The position numbers and the translations under genes were made by a program. The notes beneath the pieces are model-generated. The model saw only the letters and a program-made list of their open reading frames with translations, was not told where the DNA came from and did not search any database. 37,516 bases of DNA from Lachnospiraceae bacterium UBA7026 (GTDB taxonomy: Bacteria; Bacillota; Clostridia; Lachnospirales; Lachnospiraceae), in the NCBI GenBank assembly GCA_002494165.1, contig DLBH01000059.1:1-37516 (forward strand), in the 5' to 3' direction. The stretch's first letter is position 1, and the number at the start of each line of letters is the position of its first letter. Below are positions 25,232 through 32,843 of this stretch, in pieces.

Positions 25232-27100
25232 ATGTTATATCAGATCAGACAAGGATCAGTTTCGCTGGGCGGCGAGCTGGTCCTCAATCATGTGAATTTT
25301 GAGATTAAACATCATGAAAAAATAGCCCTGGTAGGGGCTAACGGGGCTGGTAAGACCACCTTGCTACGGCTCATAGCCTCGGAGCTGACTCCCGATAGGG
25401 ATGACAGTCTCTTCCTGCCCCAGGTATGGATGGCAGAGCAGGTGACAGTGGGTTTTCTGCCCCAGCATCCTTTTGAGGATGATGAGGTCCGGGTCCAGGA
25501 GATCATGGATCAGCTTTTCTCGGGTCTTGACTTCCATTCCAGAGACTACTATGACAAGAGGATGGAGTATGACCGGATCCTGACCGGCTTTGGTTTTGAC
25601 AAGACAGACGTAAAGAAGAAGATCGGAGCTTTCTCCGGCGGGGAGAGGACCAAGCTGGCCCTGATCCGTCTTCTAATGGAGAGACCGGATATCCTCCTTT
25701 TAGATGAGCCCACCAACCACCTGGACCTGGATTCAGTCAGGTGGCTGGAGGATTATATCAGGAATTATCCTAAGGCCGTGATCATAGTATCCCATGACCG
25801 TTATTTCCTCGATGAGACAGTGGAGCTGGTCTATGAACTGCAGGATGGCCGTCTTGAAAGATACGCCGGTAATTACACTGCCTACAGGGAACAAAAGAAG
25901 AAAAAACTGGAGAAATGGGCCAGACGCTTTAAGGCCCAGCAGAAGGAGATCCAGGAGACGAAGGACCTGATCGCCCGCTTCCGCCACAAGCCGAGGAAGG
26001 CTTCTATGGTAAAAAGCAGGAAAAGGATGCTGGACCGGATGGATCTGATCGATCCTCCGCCCCTCAGTGACAGCCACAGCTTTTCCGGCAAGATCGAGCC
26101 GGAGGTCCGGGGCAGCAAGCTGGTCCTGGAGACAGATCATCTGAAGATCGGCTATGACCGTGTCCTGGCAGAGATCAGCCTGGCAGTAAAAAGGGGCAGG
26201 AAGATCGGAATCCTGGGGCCTAACGGCATCGGCAAAAGCACCTTTCTGGCTACGGTCTGCGGCAGAGTTCCCAGTCTGGGCGGCGACTGCCGGATGGGAG
26301 CCTCCATCCGCTATGGCTGGTTCGACCAGTTTTCGGGACAGTTCAAAGAGGCCGAGACAGATCTTACGGTTTTTGAATATATGAGTAAATGTTTTCCCCA
26401 GAAGGAGGGCAGGGAGATCCGCCAGCTGCTGGCAGACTACCTCTTCCGGGGCAGCCAGGCCGGACTCAGACTGGCTGACCTGTCTGGAGGAGAAAGCTGC
26501 CGGCTGGTCCTGGCCAGGATTCTGGAGGAAAGGCCCAACCTGCTGCTGCTGGATGAGCCTACCAACCACATGGATATCCCGGCCCGGGAGACTATGGAGT
26601 CAGCCTTCAGGGCCTACAGCGGCACCATCCTCTTCATATCCCATGACCGGTATTTTATCCGGGAAGTGGCAGACTCTCTGCTGATTTTTGGGGAAGAAGG
26701 AGTCAGTTATTACCCCTTTGGCTATGACCATTACATGGAGAGGGAGAAAAAAAGAGAAGATAACAGTTACCAGGGCCTGTCCCCGGTACAGGTGGAAAAT
26801 ACCCTGCTGATTGAGGCCCTTAAGGCAGTCCCGGATCGGGAGCGTCACCAGACTTCCCGTTACAGCACAGACCAGTCCTTTACCGAGTGGGAGCTGGACC
26901 TGGCCCTGCAAGCCATGACAGAGGCCCGGGCAGACCTGCTGGCCAATGAGGAGGTCGGTTTTAATGCCGGGACTGTTGAGGCCTGGCTGGCAGCCAGGGA
27001 AGATGATTATCAGGAACTTTATGACCAGTGGACCCGGACATGTCTTGACTGGTATGAAAAATGGATGGCCTGGGAGGAAGCCTTTAAAGGGTATCAATAA
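25232..27100 (+). CDS. ABC-F family ATPase
   Basis: This 622-residue soluble protein has two ABC domains and no membrane segments. Domain 1: Walker A GANGAGKTT (about 35-43), signature FSGGERTKLAL, Walker B LLLDEPTNHLD. The charged linker around residues 215-270 (KKKKLEKWARRFKAQQKE) is the P-site tRNA interaction motif region. Domain 2: GPNGIGKST (about 328), LSGGESCRLVL, LLLDEPTNHMD. A C-terminal extension of about 110 residues is acidic and tryptophan-rich. Family members act on the ribosome in translation control or antibiotic protection; which role applies here cannot be read from the sequence. A weak ribosome site (AAGGTATTT) precedes the ATG. Confidence 0.92.
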   Translation: MLYQIRQGSVSLGGELVLNHVNFEIKHHEKIALVGANGAGKTTLLRLIASELTPDRDDSLFLPQVWMAEQVTVGFLPQHPFEDDEVRVQEIMDQLFSGLDFHSRDYYDKRMEYDRILTGFGFDKTDVKKKIGAFSGGERTKLALIRLLMERPDILLLDEPTNHLDLDSVRWLEDYIRNYPKAVIIVSHDRYFLDETVELVYELQDGRLERYAGNYTAYREQKKKKLEKWARRFKAQQKEIQETKDLIARFRHKPRKASMVKSRKRMLDRMDLIDPPPLSDSHSFSGKIEPEVRGSKLVLETDHLKIGYDRVLAEISLAVKRGRKIGILGPNGIGKSTFLATVCGRVPSLGGDCRMGASIRYGWFDQFSGQFKEAETDLTVFEYMSKCFPQKEGREIRQLLADYLFRGSQAGLRLADLSGGESCRLVLARILEERPNLLLLDEPTNHMDIPARETMESAFRAYSGTILFISHDRYFIREVADSLLIFGEEGVSYYPFGYDHYMEREKKREDNSYQGLSPVQVENTLLIEALKAVPDRERHQTSRYSTDQSFTEWELDLALQAMTEARADLLANEEVGFNAGTVEAWLAAREDDYQELYDQWTRTCLDWYEKWMAWEEAFKGYQ

Positions 27101-27135
27101 GCCGGGGTCATTCTTGAAGAAAGGAAACTAAAAAA

Positions 27136-27912
27136 ATGAGAGTGGTAGTTAAGCTGGGAACTTCGACCCTGACCCATGCGACGGGCAGGATCAATATCCG
27201 CAGGGTAGAGAAGCTCTGTAAGATTTTGAGTGATATAAAGAATGCAGGCCATGAGCTGATCCTGGTATCTTCAGGAGCCATCGGCATGGGAGTGGGTAAG
27301 CTGAATATGAAGGAGAAGCCGTCGGATGTCCCCACCAAACAGGCCTGTGCCGCCATAGGCCAGTGTGAACTGATGTACCTTTACGACAAGCTTTTCCGCG
27401 AGTACAGCCATATCGTGGCCCAGATGCTGATCACAGGAAGGGATATTCAGGAGCCGGAGACCCGCAAGCATTTTAAAGATACCATCACCCGGCTTTTGGA
27501 GCTGGGAGTTACCCCCATCATCAATGAAAACGATTCTGTGGCTACAGAAGAGATCATGGTGGGGGATAATGATACCCTCGGGGCCATTGTGGCCAGACAT
27601 GTGGAAGCGGACCTGCTGATAATCTTAAGCGACATTGACGGATTTTACACCGATGATCCCAGGACCAACCCTGACGCTCAGATCATTGACGTGGTTCTCT
27701 CGGTCAATGATGAGCTCCGGGACCTGGCCGGTACCAAGGGTACCATGCTGGGGACCGGCGGTATGGTCACCAAGATTCAGGCGGCTGAGATCGCCATGGA
27801 GGCAGGGATCGACATGATCATCGCCAATGGCAAGCATCCTGAGCTGCTCTACCGAATCCTGGACGGGGAGAAGGTAGGAACTAAATTTATCGGAAAAAAG
27901 AAAAGGGCCTGA
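27136..27912 (+). CDS. proB: Glutamate 5-kinase, short form
   Basis: This enzyme phosphorylates glutamate in the first step of proline synthesis. It begins MRVVVKLGTSTLTH and has SSGAIGMGVGKL, NENDSVATEEI, FGDND-like VGDNDTLGAIVA, SDIDGFYTDDPR and GTGGMVTKIQAA, the amino-acid kinase core. At 258 residues it lacks the C-terminal PUA domain of the E. coli-type enzyme, as in several Clostridia. proA does not follow; the operon ends with a symmetrical terminator. AAGAAAGGAAACT is the probable ribosome site. Confidence 0.93.
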   Translation: MRVVVKLGTSTLTHATGRINIRRVEKLCKILSDIKNAGHELILVSSGAIGMGVGKLNMKEKPSDVPTKQACAAIGQCELMYLYDKLFREYSHIVAQMLITGRDIQEPETRKHFKDTITRLLELGVTPIINENDSVATEEIMVGDNDTLGAIVARHVEADLLIILSDIDGFYTDDPRTNPDAQIIDVVLSVNDELRDLAGTKGTMLGTGGMVTKIQAAEIAMEAGIDMIIANGKHPELLYRILDGEKVGTKFIGKKKRA

Positions 27913-28043
27913 GAGGGCCGGGGATCGATTCCATAAAGATAAATCCGTAAAATCAAGTTTGTAAGATTAGTCTGCAAAAAGAAGTTTGTCATGTTCAGGC
28001 TAAAAAGATCAGGCCAGAAAGATAAACCCATAAAAATCAGTTC

Positions 28044-28072
28044 AAAAAAAGCCGGCAGCTGCCGGCTTTTTT
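28044..28072. terminator. Bidirectional terminator between proB and the HExxH gene
   Basis: A7 (28044-28050), the palindrome GCCGGCAGCTGCCGGC (28051-28066) and T6 form a symmetrical terminator that works for proB (+) and the convergent gene at 28082-29032 (-). Confidence 0.9.
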
Positions 28073-28081
28073 AAAAACTTA

Positions 28082-29032
28082 TTATTCTTCTGGGATAAAG
28101 CTGGTATCTATAGACTGCCACTCCTTGGAAGAGCAGGTTGCAAGCACGCCAGCGATAAAGGCTGCCACAGGACTTTCCATTTGCTCTCTGGCTTCGTCAA
28201 GTTCATCCTGACGGGCGTCTAAGTCTTCAAGAAATTCCTGGTAATTATCCATGCTGAGATTATCCACATCCTCATCATCGTAGAGAGACTCGTCATAGTG
28301 AGTCCGGATAAAGTTGCGCAGATACATGAGGAAGGCATCGTTATAAGCATTCTTGGTATATTTAAGTATATTCTCCGTATCCTTATCCTTGAGGGCCTGG
28401 AAGAGGTCCATGTAGCAGGATGAGGAGTCCATACCGATCACTTTCAGAACATGCTGGGCCATCTGCTCATTGGTCTGCTTGAAGAGGGCGATATAGCCGA
28501 AGAGATACATGAGCTGACGGAAGCTGGATACGAAATCACTGGGCTTAAAGTACCTGAAGAACTGTATGTAGGCATACTTGGTCCGGAAGAGGTTCTCAGC
28601 CAGCAGCCGGCGGATGGAGATCTCCCGGAAGGGCCCGGGAATCTGGATCTTGTCTATGTAGACATAGTCATGGGACAGAGTGTCGATGGACTGGCCCAGA
28701 GCCACCCTGCATGCATGATATTCCGAGTAGGAATTCATGTAGAGGAAGAGGTCCTGGCGTTCTTCGAACTGGTCCCCGGCCGTCGCTTTGATAAAATCTG
28801 CGAAATGTGTGAATTCATGGAATAATACAAAGCGGACATAATCCTCACTGTAAAGATGGAAGCGCGGATTCAGATGGAGTATGTAGATGCCGCCAAGGAG
28901 CTCAAAGAGATCAAAGCTGCCCTCCACATTCTCCGGAGTATCGTAGCAGACATCAGTGATCATGGCATCACTGTCCACTTCATACCTTTCTTTATATAAT
29001 TCCCATAAGTCATTTACTTGATTTAAAGTCAT
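28082..29032 (-). CDS. HExxH putative zinc metallopeptidase, function unknown
   Basis: This 316-residue protein has LFHEFTHFADF with HEFTH at residues 72-76, the zinc-binding motif. SEYHACR, about 30 residues later (Glu104), could supply the third ligand, a layout like ImmA/IrrE-type peptidases. No signal peptide or membrane segment is seen, so it is cytosolic. The C-terminus is acidic (YDDEDVDNL, EEFLEDLDARQDELDEA). No helix-turn-helix partner gene lies beside it, unlike most ImmA pairs. It has its own promoter and leader hairpin, and its ribosome site is poor. I do not recognise a characterised relative. Confidence 0.8.
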   Translation of the reverse strand: MTLNQVNDLWELYKERYEVDSDAMITDVCYDTPENVEGSFDLFELLGGIYILHLNPRFHLYSEDYVRFVLFHEFTHFADFIKATAGDQFEERQDLFLYMNSYSEYHACRVALGQSIDTLSHDYVYIDKIQIPGPFREISIRRLLAENLFRTKYAYIQFFRYFKPSDFVSSFRQLMYLFGYIALFKQTNEQMAQHVLKVIGMDSSSCYMDLFQALKDKDTENILKYTKNAYNDAFLMYLRNFIRTHYDESLYDDEDVDNLSMDNYQEFLEDLDARQDELDEAREQMESPVAAFIAGVLATCSSKEWQSIDTSFIPEE

Positions 29033-29067
29033 GATAACACCCGTTAATATATTCTTTTTGATTGATT

Positions 29068-29090
29068 CTTACATTTTCAGGAAATGTAAG
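29068..29090 (-). promoter_or_regulatory. Hairpin/palindrome in the leader of the HExxH gene
   Basis: CTTACATTT (29068-29076) and AAATGTAAG (29082-29090) form a perfect 9-bp dyad with a five-base centre, between the promoter and the start codon at 29032. It could be an operator or an RNA hairpin. Confidence 0.6.
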
Positions 29091-29117
29091 TAAAAATCAG
29101 TAAACCTTCTCATATGT

Positions 29118-29146
29118 ATTATAGCTCACTTAGCCGCAAGACACAA
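29118..29146 (-). promoter_or_regulatory. Promoter of the HExxH gene
   Basis: On the minus strand TTGTGT (29146-29141), a 17-bp spacer and a perfect TATAAT (29123-29118). The leader would be about 80 bases. Confidence 0.65.
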
Positions 29147-29171
29147 TCCTTATCTTCAACTTTCAGATATT

Positions 29172-29351
29172 TTTCAAAGGTATGGTTCTCAAAAACATAG
29201 CTCTTAAAGACATAGATCTTAAAGATATGTCTTTCAAAGGTATCACTTTCAAAGGCATGTCTTTCAAAGGTATCACTTTCAAAAGCATGGCTCTCAAAGG
29301 TATCACTTTCAAAGGCATGTCTCTTAAAAGTATCGTTCTCAAAGCCATGGT
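29172..29351. repeat. Twelve-unit 15-bp tandem repeat
   Basis: Twelve contiguous 15-bp units have consensus TTTCAAAGGTATCAC / TTTCAAAGGCATGTC. The two versions alternate in the centre, giving a 30-bp higher-order unit. The outer units are more diverged. Both strands stay open. The plus frame reads (L/F)K(G/D)(I/M)(T/S/A), a five-residue period. It lies in the 336-base gap 29033-29368 between two minus-strand genes, just downstream of the peptidase gene. No ribosome binding site supports a gene. Confidence 0.92.
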
Positions 29352-29368
29352 TCCCGGGAGTTTATCTT

Positions 29369-30682
29369 TTACCGGGTCCTCTCATAAAAATAAAAGTTGT
29401 AGGCGTAGAGGGTATCCTCGCTGAGGGTCTTGGCGCTGACCCAGTCTCCATAGGCACAGGTGTGTCTCTTTGGGAGATAGTGGGGGTCCAGCAGCAGGTA
29501 TTTTTTCGTCTTGGGATTATAGTCCACAATGGTCACATAATGGCCCGGAACATGGGTGATGGCCGTCTGGCCCTTCTTCAGCCGGAACCTCAGGGTCTTT
29601 AAGCTCTCCCCGTATCCCGCGAAGCGGAAACCGTACTTCTCCCCGAAGACATCGGCTGCCGCCTCGAAAAAGCCCGAGTCCGTGCCGCTGCCCACGATCC
29701 GGAAATAATGGGCTACCGCATAATCGGCCAGCTCATAGGGATCCGGGAAATGCCCTGTGACCGTATAGATGGCATTTACCGTGGCAAAGATGCCGCAGCC
29801 TGCCGTCGTAAAATTATCAGTGGAGGACCTTTTCTTCTTGCCGTCCCCATAGTGGTAGGAGGCCCACTCGCCATCATATTGGACATAGTCTCTCAGGTTA
29901 TTCTTCTCTGTGACAGACCTGGTCCGGACTGCCCGCCAGAGATCCTGGCCGTTTTGTTCAAAGCCCGGATAGTCATCGCTGGTAAGGCAGAGGGTAAGGG
30001 CAGTTGCCTGGTCGGAAACCCTGTAACCATTGCCATCCCTGTAGAGGTGGAAACGGCCGGCCTTCTCCTTGCTGGAAACCCAGTGGATGATGGTCTTGAG
30101 GCCGGAAACAGATTTCTGGCCAGTCAGTCCCGTGGCTGCAGGAGCCATATATTTGCCAGTGACATGGTTGCGGATATAATATACCCCGTGGTCGTCATAG
30201 TTGAAATGCAGGACATAGCGCAGGGCATTCAGCTTATACTGTTCCAGAGACTCCAGGTAATGACTGGTCGTAAAGATATTCTTTTCCGGTTCGATCCTGG
30301 AAAAAAGGTAAAGACCGTCGGCCATGGGCTGTTTATCCCTGCCATCATATTCAAGACAGTCATACTCGAATTCATCCTTGGTGACCCAGCCGTACTTGTA
30401 CTGCTTATCTTTGCGGAAGACCACTTCATACCAGGAGCCTTCCCTGCCTATGACCTTGATGCCGGTGAATTCCGGGATATAACCAAGGTCAGTGCCTCCC
30501 GGGGAATCATAGAAGGAAATGGCATGGCGGGCAGTGCCAAATTTTGCTCCCGGTCCCGGGTCATAGCCATGCTTGTAAGCCTCTACAGTAAGAGACAGGG
30601 AGCTGCCTGCCGCAACGAGGGAAACAAGGGTAAATATGGCTATAAAAAATACTTTGTAAATTTTCCTCAAATTCTTCACCAT
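29369..30682 (-). CDS. Secreted SH3/C39-like cysteine peptidase
   Basis: A signal peptide is evident (MVKNLRKIYKVFFIAIFTLV, cleavage near VEA). An SH3-like segment follows (residues about 50-105, ISFYDSPGGTDLGYIPE with SWYEVVF and GWVTKDEF). The middle part about 120-260 recalls ricin-type repeats (YYIRNHVTGKYMAP, GRFHLYRDGNGYRV). The C-terminal peptidase C39-like domain has Cys296 in TAGCGIFATVNAIY, His381 in PGHYVTIVDY and Asp399 in LLDPHY. The substrate may be peptidoglycan or a peptide; this is inference. ATG 30682 gives 437 residues and a clean signal peptide; GTG 30718 is in frame but would put polar residues first. Neither start has a good ribosome site. Confidence 0.75.
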   Translation of the reverse strand: MVKNLRKIYKVFFIAIFTLVSLVAAGSSLSLTVEAYKHGYDPGPGAKFGTARHAISFYDSPGGTDLGYIPEFTGIKVIGREGSWYEVVFRKDKQYKYGWVTKDEFEYDCLEYDGRDKQPMADGLYLFSRIEPEKNIFTTSHYLESLEQYKLNALRYVLHFNYDDHGVYYIRNHVTGKYMAPAATGLTGQKSVSGLKTIIHWVSSKEKAGRFHLYRDGNGYRVSDQATALTLCLTSDDYPGFEQNGQDLWRAVRTRSVTEKNNLRDYVQYDGEWASYHYGDGKKKRSSTDNFTTAGCGIFATVNAIYTVTGHFPDPYELADYAVAHYFRIVGSGTDSGFFEAAADVFGEKYGFRFAGYGESLKTLRFRLKKGQTAITHVPGHYVTIVDYNPKTKKYLLLDPHYLPKRHTCAYGDWVSAKTLSEDTLYAYNFYFYERTR

Positions 30683-30745
30683 CACTTTTCTTTTCAAACA
30701 GGTGCTTTTGTAGTACACTTAAAACATCTTTATCTGTGAATGAAT

Positions 30746-30806
30746 CCCCATTCCCGGACGGGATAAGGTTCAACCCTTCAACCTGTTCCGGAACCTGTGG
30801 AAGGGG
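30746..30806 (-). other. Foldable 5' leader of the secreted peptidase
   Basis: CCCC-A-TTCC (30746-30754) is complementary, apart from one bulged base, to GGAAGGGG (30799-30806). Inside, AGGTT (30766-30770) pairs with AACCT (30780-30784), and the loop CCCTTC (30774-30779) can instead pair with GAAGGG (30800-30805), a pseudoknot or alternative fold. GTTCCGGAAC (30785-30794) is a palindrome. The segment lies between the minus-strand promoter and the start codon at 30682. No known riboswitch class is recognised. Confidence 0.45.
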
Positions 30807-30832
30807 CTGAATTTTTCAGACATGCAAAATTC

Positions 30833-30861
30833 ATTATAGCATATAAAAACGAAGTCGAAAA
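30833..30861 (-). promoter_or_regulatory. Promoter of the secreted peptidase gene
   Basis: On the minus strand a perfect TATAAT (30838-30833) has a TG extension (TG-C-TATAAT). The -35 position reads TTTTCG (30861-30856), which is poor. It overlaps the divergent promoter of the MecA-like gene. Confidence 0.55.
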
Positions 30862-30883
30862 GGATGAAGTTTTATGGTATACT
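30855..30883 (+). promoter_or_regulatory. Promoter of the MecA-like operon
   Basis: TCGAAA (30855-30860), 17-bp spacer and TATACT (30878-30883) with TG extension (TG-G-TATACT). It is back-to-back with the minus-strand promoter at 30833-30861, so the two may compete. Confidence 0.55.
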
Positions 30884-30930
30884 TACAGCAAATATACTAA
30901 AATCCCACGTTCTTGAGAGGAGGGATGGAT

Positions 30931-31869
30931 ATGTATTTTTGGAAAATAGACGAGGAATCCATATACTGTCTGATCAATGCCAGTGAAATCCGCGATATGG
31001 GCTATGATATTAAAGAGCTAAGCGGCAGTCATGATCTCATGGGCAAGTTTCTGGAGGAGATCGTCAGGGATTCTTTTAAGTATGTCAACTGGAATACGGA
31101 TAACGGGATCCAGACCTATGTGGCCAGAGCCCTGCCGGCGGGACAGTTTCTTCTGACGATCAGCTGTACCTTTATTGACGTGGCCATAGACAGGGATTTA
31201 GACCAGATCCGGGCCATGACAGAGGCGATTAACAGAAAGATAAGTGCGGACCGCATTGAGGAGATTTACTTGATGAAGGGGGAGGAGAAGGAGAAGGCCT
31301 TCGAAGCCCTGGCAAGGGACCTCCATGCCATCTGTACGGGAGAGGATACTGAGATAGAGGAGGATCCATACCAGGAGCAGACAGAGCTTTCTTCTTACCA
31401 GGACCAGCCTGACCCGGACATGTCCTCCGGGCAGTCCCATGAAGCTTCCGGAGCCATGACGGCCTGGAAGCAGCCGGACCAGGAGAGACCGGCACCGGCT
31501 GCCGGTAAGGAAAGAGGATCCAGGAGTTCCGGGAGCCGGAAGGCAGACCAGAGGGACAAAAAGGCTGGATCTTCTCCGGGAGTCTATCTCTTCCGTCAGC
31601 AGAAGCTAGAGAATATCACGGATTTCTGTGCTTCCCTTGGCAGGAATTTCCACCTGCCATCAGTACTCTACCGAAGCGGTTCCGACTATGTCCTTGAAGT
31701 GGCATTTCCCCCTGATATGAGAAAGGACCAGGTCCTTTACTGTGTCATGGCCGGTGAGGAGTATGGCGCCAGGGTGAAGGTGGATAAGTATGAGTCCAAT
31801 TATCTGAAAGAGCACGGGACCAGGCTGATCGGCGAGGATGCTATCAGTGTCCTGCAGAGTCTGAAATAA
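30931..31869 (+). CDS. MecA-family adaptor protein
   Basis: The product resembles MecA/YpbH adaptors that deliver substrates to ClpC-ClpP. The N-terminal substrate-binding part is FWKIDEESIYCLINASEIRDMGYDIKEL with FLEEIVRDSF. The C-terminal ClpC-binding-like domain is YLFRQQKLENITDFCASLG through VLQSLK. Between them is an unusually long, polar, low-complexity linker (about residues 145-210). ATG 30931 is chosen because GGAGGG (30919-30924) is 6 bases upstream; ATG 30925 is too close to it. It has 312 residues. It opens a four-gene plus-strand operon. Confidence 0.75.
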   Translation: MYFWKIDEESIYCLINASEIRDMGYDIKELSGSHDLMGKFLEEIVRDSFKYVNWNTDNGIQTYVARALPAGQFLLTISCTFIDVAIDRDLDQIRAMTEAINRKISADRIEEIYLMKGEEKEKAFEALARDLHAICTGEDTEIEEDPYQEQTELSSYQDQPDPDMSSGQSHEASGAMTAWKQPDQERPAPAAGKERGSRSSGSRKADQRDKKAGSSPGVYLFRQQKLENITDFCASLGRNFHLPSVLYRSGSDYVLEVAFPPDMRKDQVLYCVMAGEEYGARVKVDKYESNYLKEHGTRLIGEDAISVLQSLK

Positions 31870-31949
31870 AGGACTGGCCCGTTAAGGCTACAGTGATACA
31901 GATTTGGCGAAATACAGGGACAGACATAAGAAACAAGCAGGAGTTAAAG

Positions 31950-32813
31950 ATGGAATTATCAGAAGTCAGAGTGAATATTGACAGGGTGGACCGGGAGATC
32001 CGGGCCCTCTTTATAGAGAGGATGGAGTTGGCAGACCAGGTGGCCCGCATCAAGGCGGAGACGGCTGACATGATTTATAAGCCGGATCGGGAGCAGAGCA
32101 TCATTCAAAAGCAGACGGAGGGAATAGATCCTTCTTTGCTGAGGGAGTATACGGCCCTCATAAAGCGGATCATGGAGGTGAGCCGCAAGTACCAGTATGG
32201 CAGGACCATGGAGCTTAGGGAGTGCTTTCCCTTCACTTATCTTGAGGAGAAGCCCCAGATTGCCAGGCCGGCCATGGTCAAAGAGGAGTTATACAGCTGC
32301 CAGGGCTTTTCTAGAGATGCGGTCATGACGGTGGACAGCTACAGTCAGGTGGGAGAGATGATCACCAGCAAGGAAGCAGACGCCGGCATGGGCATCATCG
32401 AGGAGATCGGTGTCGGTGTGTCGGATGAGCTCCATAACCTGTTGGTTTCCCAGGGGCTTTACATTGTTGACTGCCGGATTTTAGAAGAGAGGGGAGCCCG
32501 TAAAAAAGTGGTTACCTTCACGGACCAGCTCTATGTTCTCCCGGAACATAACCGGGTTAAGATTCTCTTCGAGTGTCCCAACCGAAGCGGTAGTCTGGGC
32601 AGCATTTTGTCCATGATTTCAGACTACGGCGTGAACCTTACGGAGATCCATTCCAGGCCCTTCCGCCAGGATGACAGCTGGAACTACAAGTTTTTTGCTG
32701 AGCTGGATGCCAACATAGGCAGCAAGGACCACCGGGCCCTCTTATTCCAGCTTTCCCAGGAGACCATGTATCTCCAGATTCTGGGCAGCTATTACTGTGA
32801 CGGAGATTTTTAG
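31950..32813 (+). CDS. Chorismate mutase with ACT domain and reduced prephenate dehydratase region
   Basis: The N-terminal 90 residues are a chorismate mutase of AroQ type (VRVNIDRVDREIRALFIERMELADQVARIKA, with YKPDREQSII and IKRIMEVSRKYQ). The C-terminal 75 residues are an ACT domain (ILFECPNRSGSLGSILSMISDYGVNLTEIHSRP), as in PheA. The region between, about 100 residues, is much shorter than the roughly 180-residue dehydratase domain and lacks the NxTRF-type active-site motif (KKVVTFTDQLYVL). Chorismate mutation with phenylalanine feedback is likely; dehydratase activity is doubtful. ATG 31950 follows CAGGAG at 7 bases. GTG 31893 would add 19 unrelated residues. It has 287 residues. Confidence 0.8.
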   Translation: MELSEVRVNIDRVDREIRALFIERMELADQVARIKAETADMIYKPDREQSIIQKQTEGIDPSLLREYTALIKRIMEVSRKYQYGRTMELRECFPFTYLEEKPQIARPAMVKEELYSCQGFSRDAVMTVDSYSQVGEMITSKEADAGMGIIEEIGVGVSDELHNLLVSQGLYIVDCRILEERGARKKVVTFTDQLYVLPEHNRVKILFECPNRSGSLGSILSMISDYGVNLTEIHSRPFRQDDSWNYKFFAELDANIGSKDHRALLFQLSQETMYLQILGSYYCDGDF

Positions 32814-32843
32814 GGAAGCCTTTATCAGCCAGGAGGAAGATGG

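Noticed and set aside
28082..29032. Toxin-antitoxin or phage repressor/ImmA system
   Set aside because: Only the HExxH protein is present. No helix-turn-helix repressor, toxin or integrase is adjacent.
29182..29424. 80-codon plus-strand frame with a pentapeptide-like rhythm
   Set aside because: No ribosome binding site or promoter, and the frame consists almost only of the 15-bp DNA repeat, then runs into the peptidase gene on the opposite strand. Kept as a repeat, not as a gene.
29708..30739. 343-codon plus-strand open frame opposite the secreted peptidase
   Set aside because: The minus frame has a signal peptide and catalytic motifs. The plus frame has neither a family signature nor a ribosome site.
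30746..30806. Signal recognition particle RNA, TPP, SAM or c-di-AMP riboswitch
   Set aside because: The conserved cores of these classes, as I remember them, are not present. Kept only as an unclassified foldable leader.
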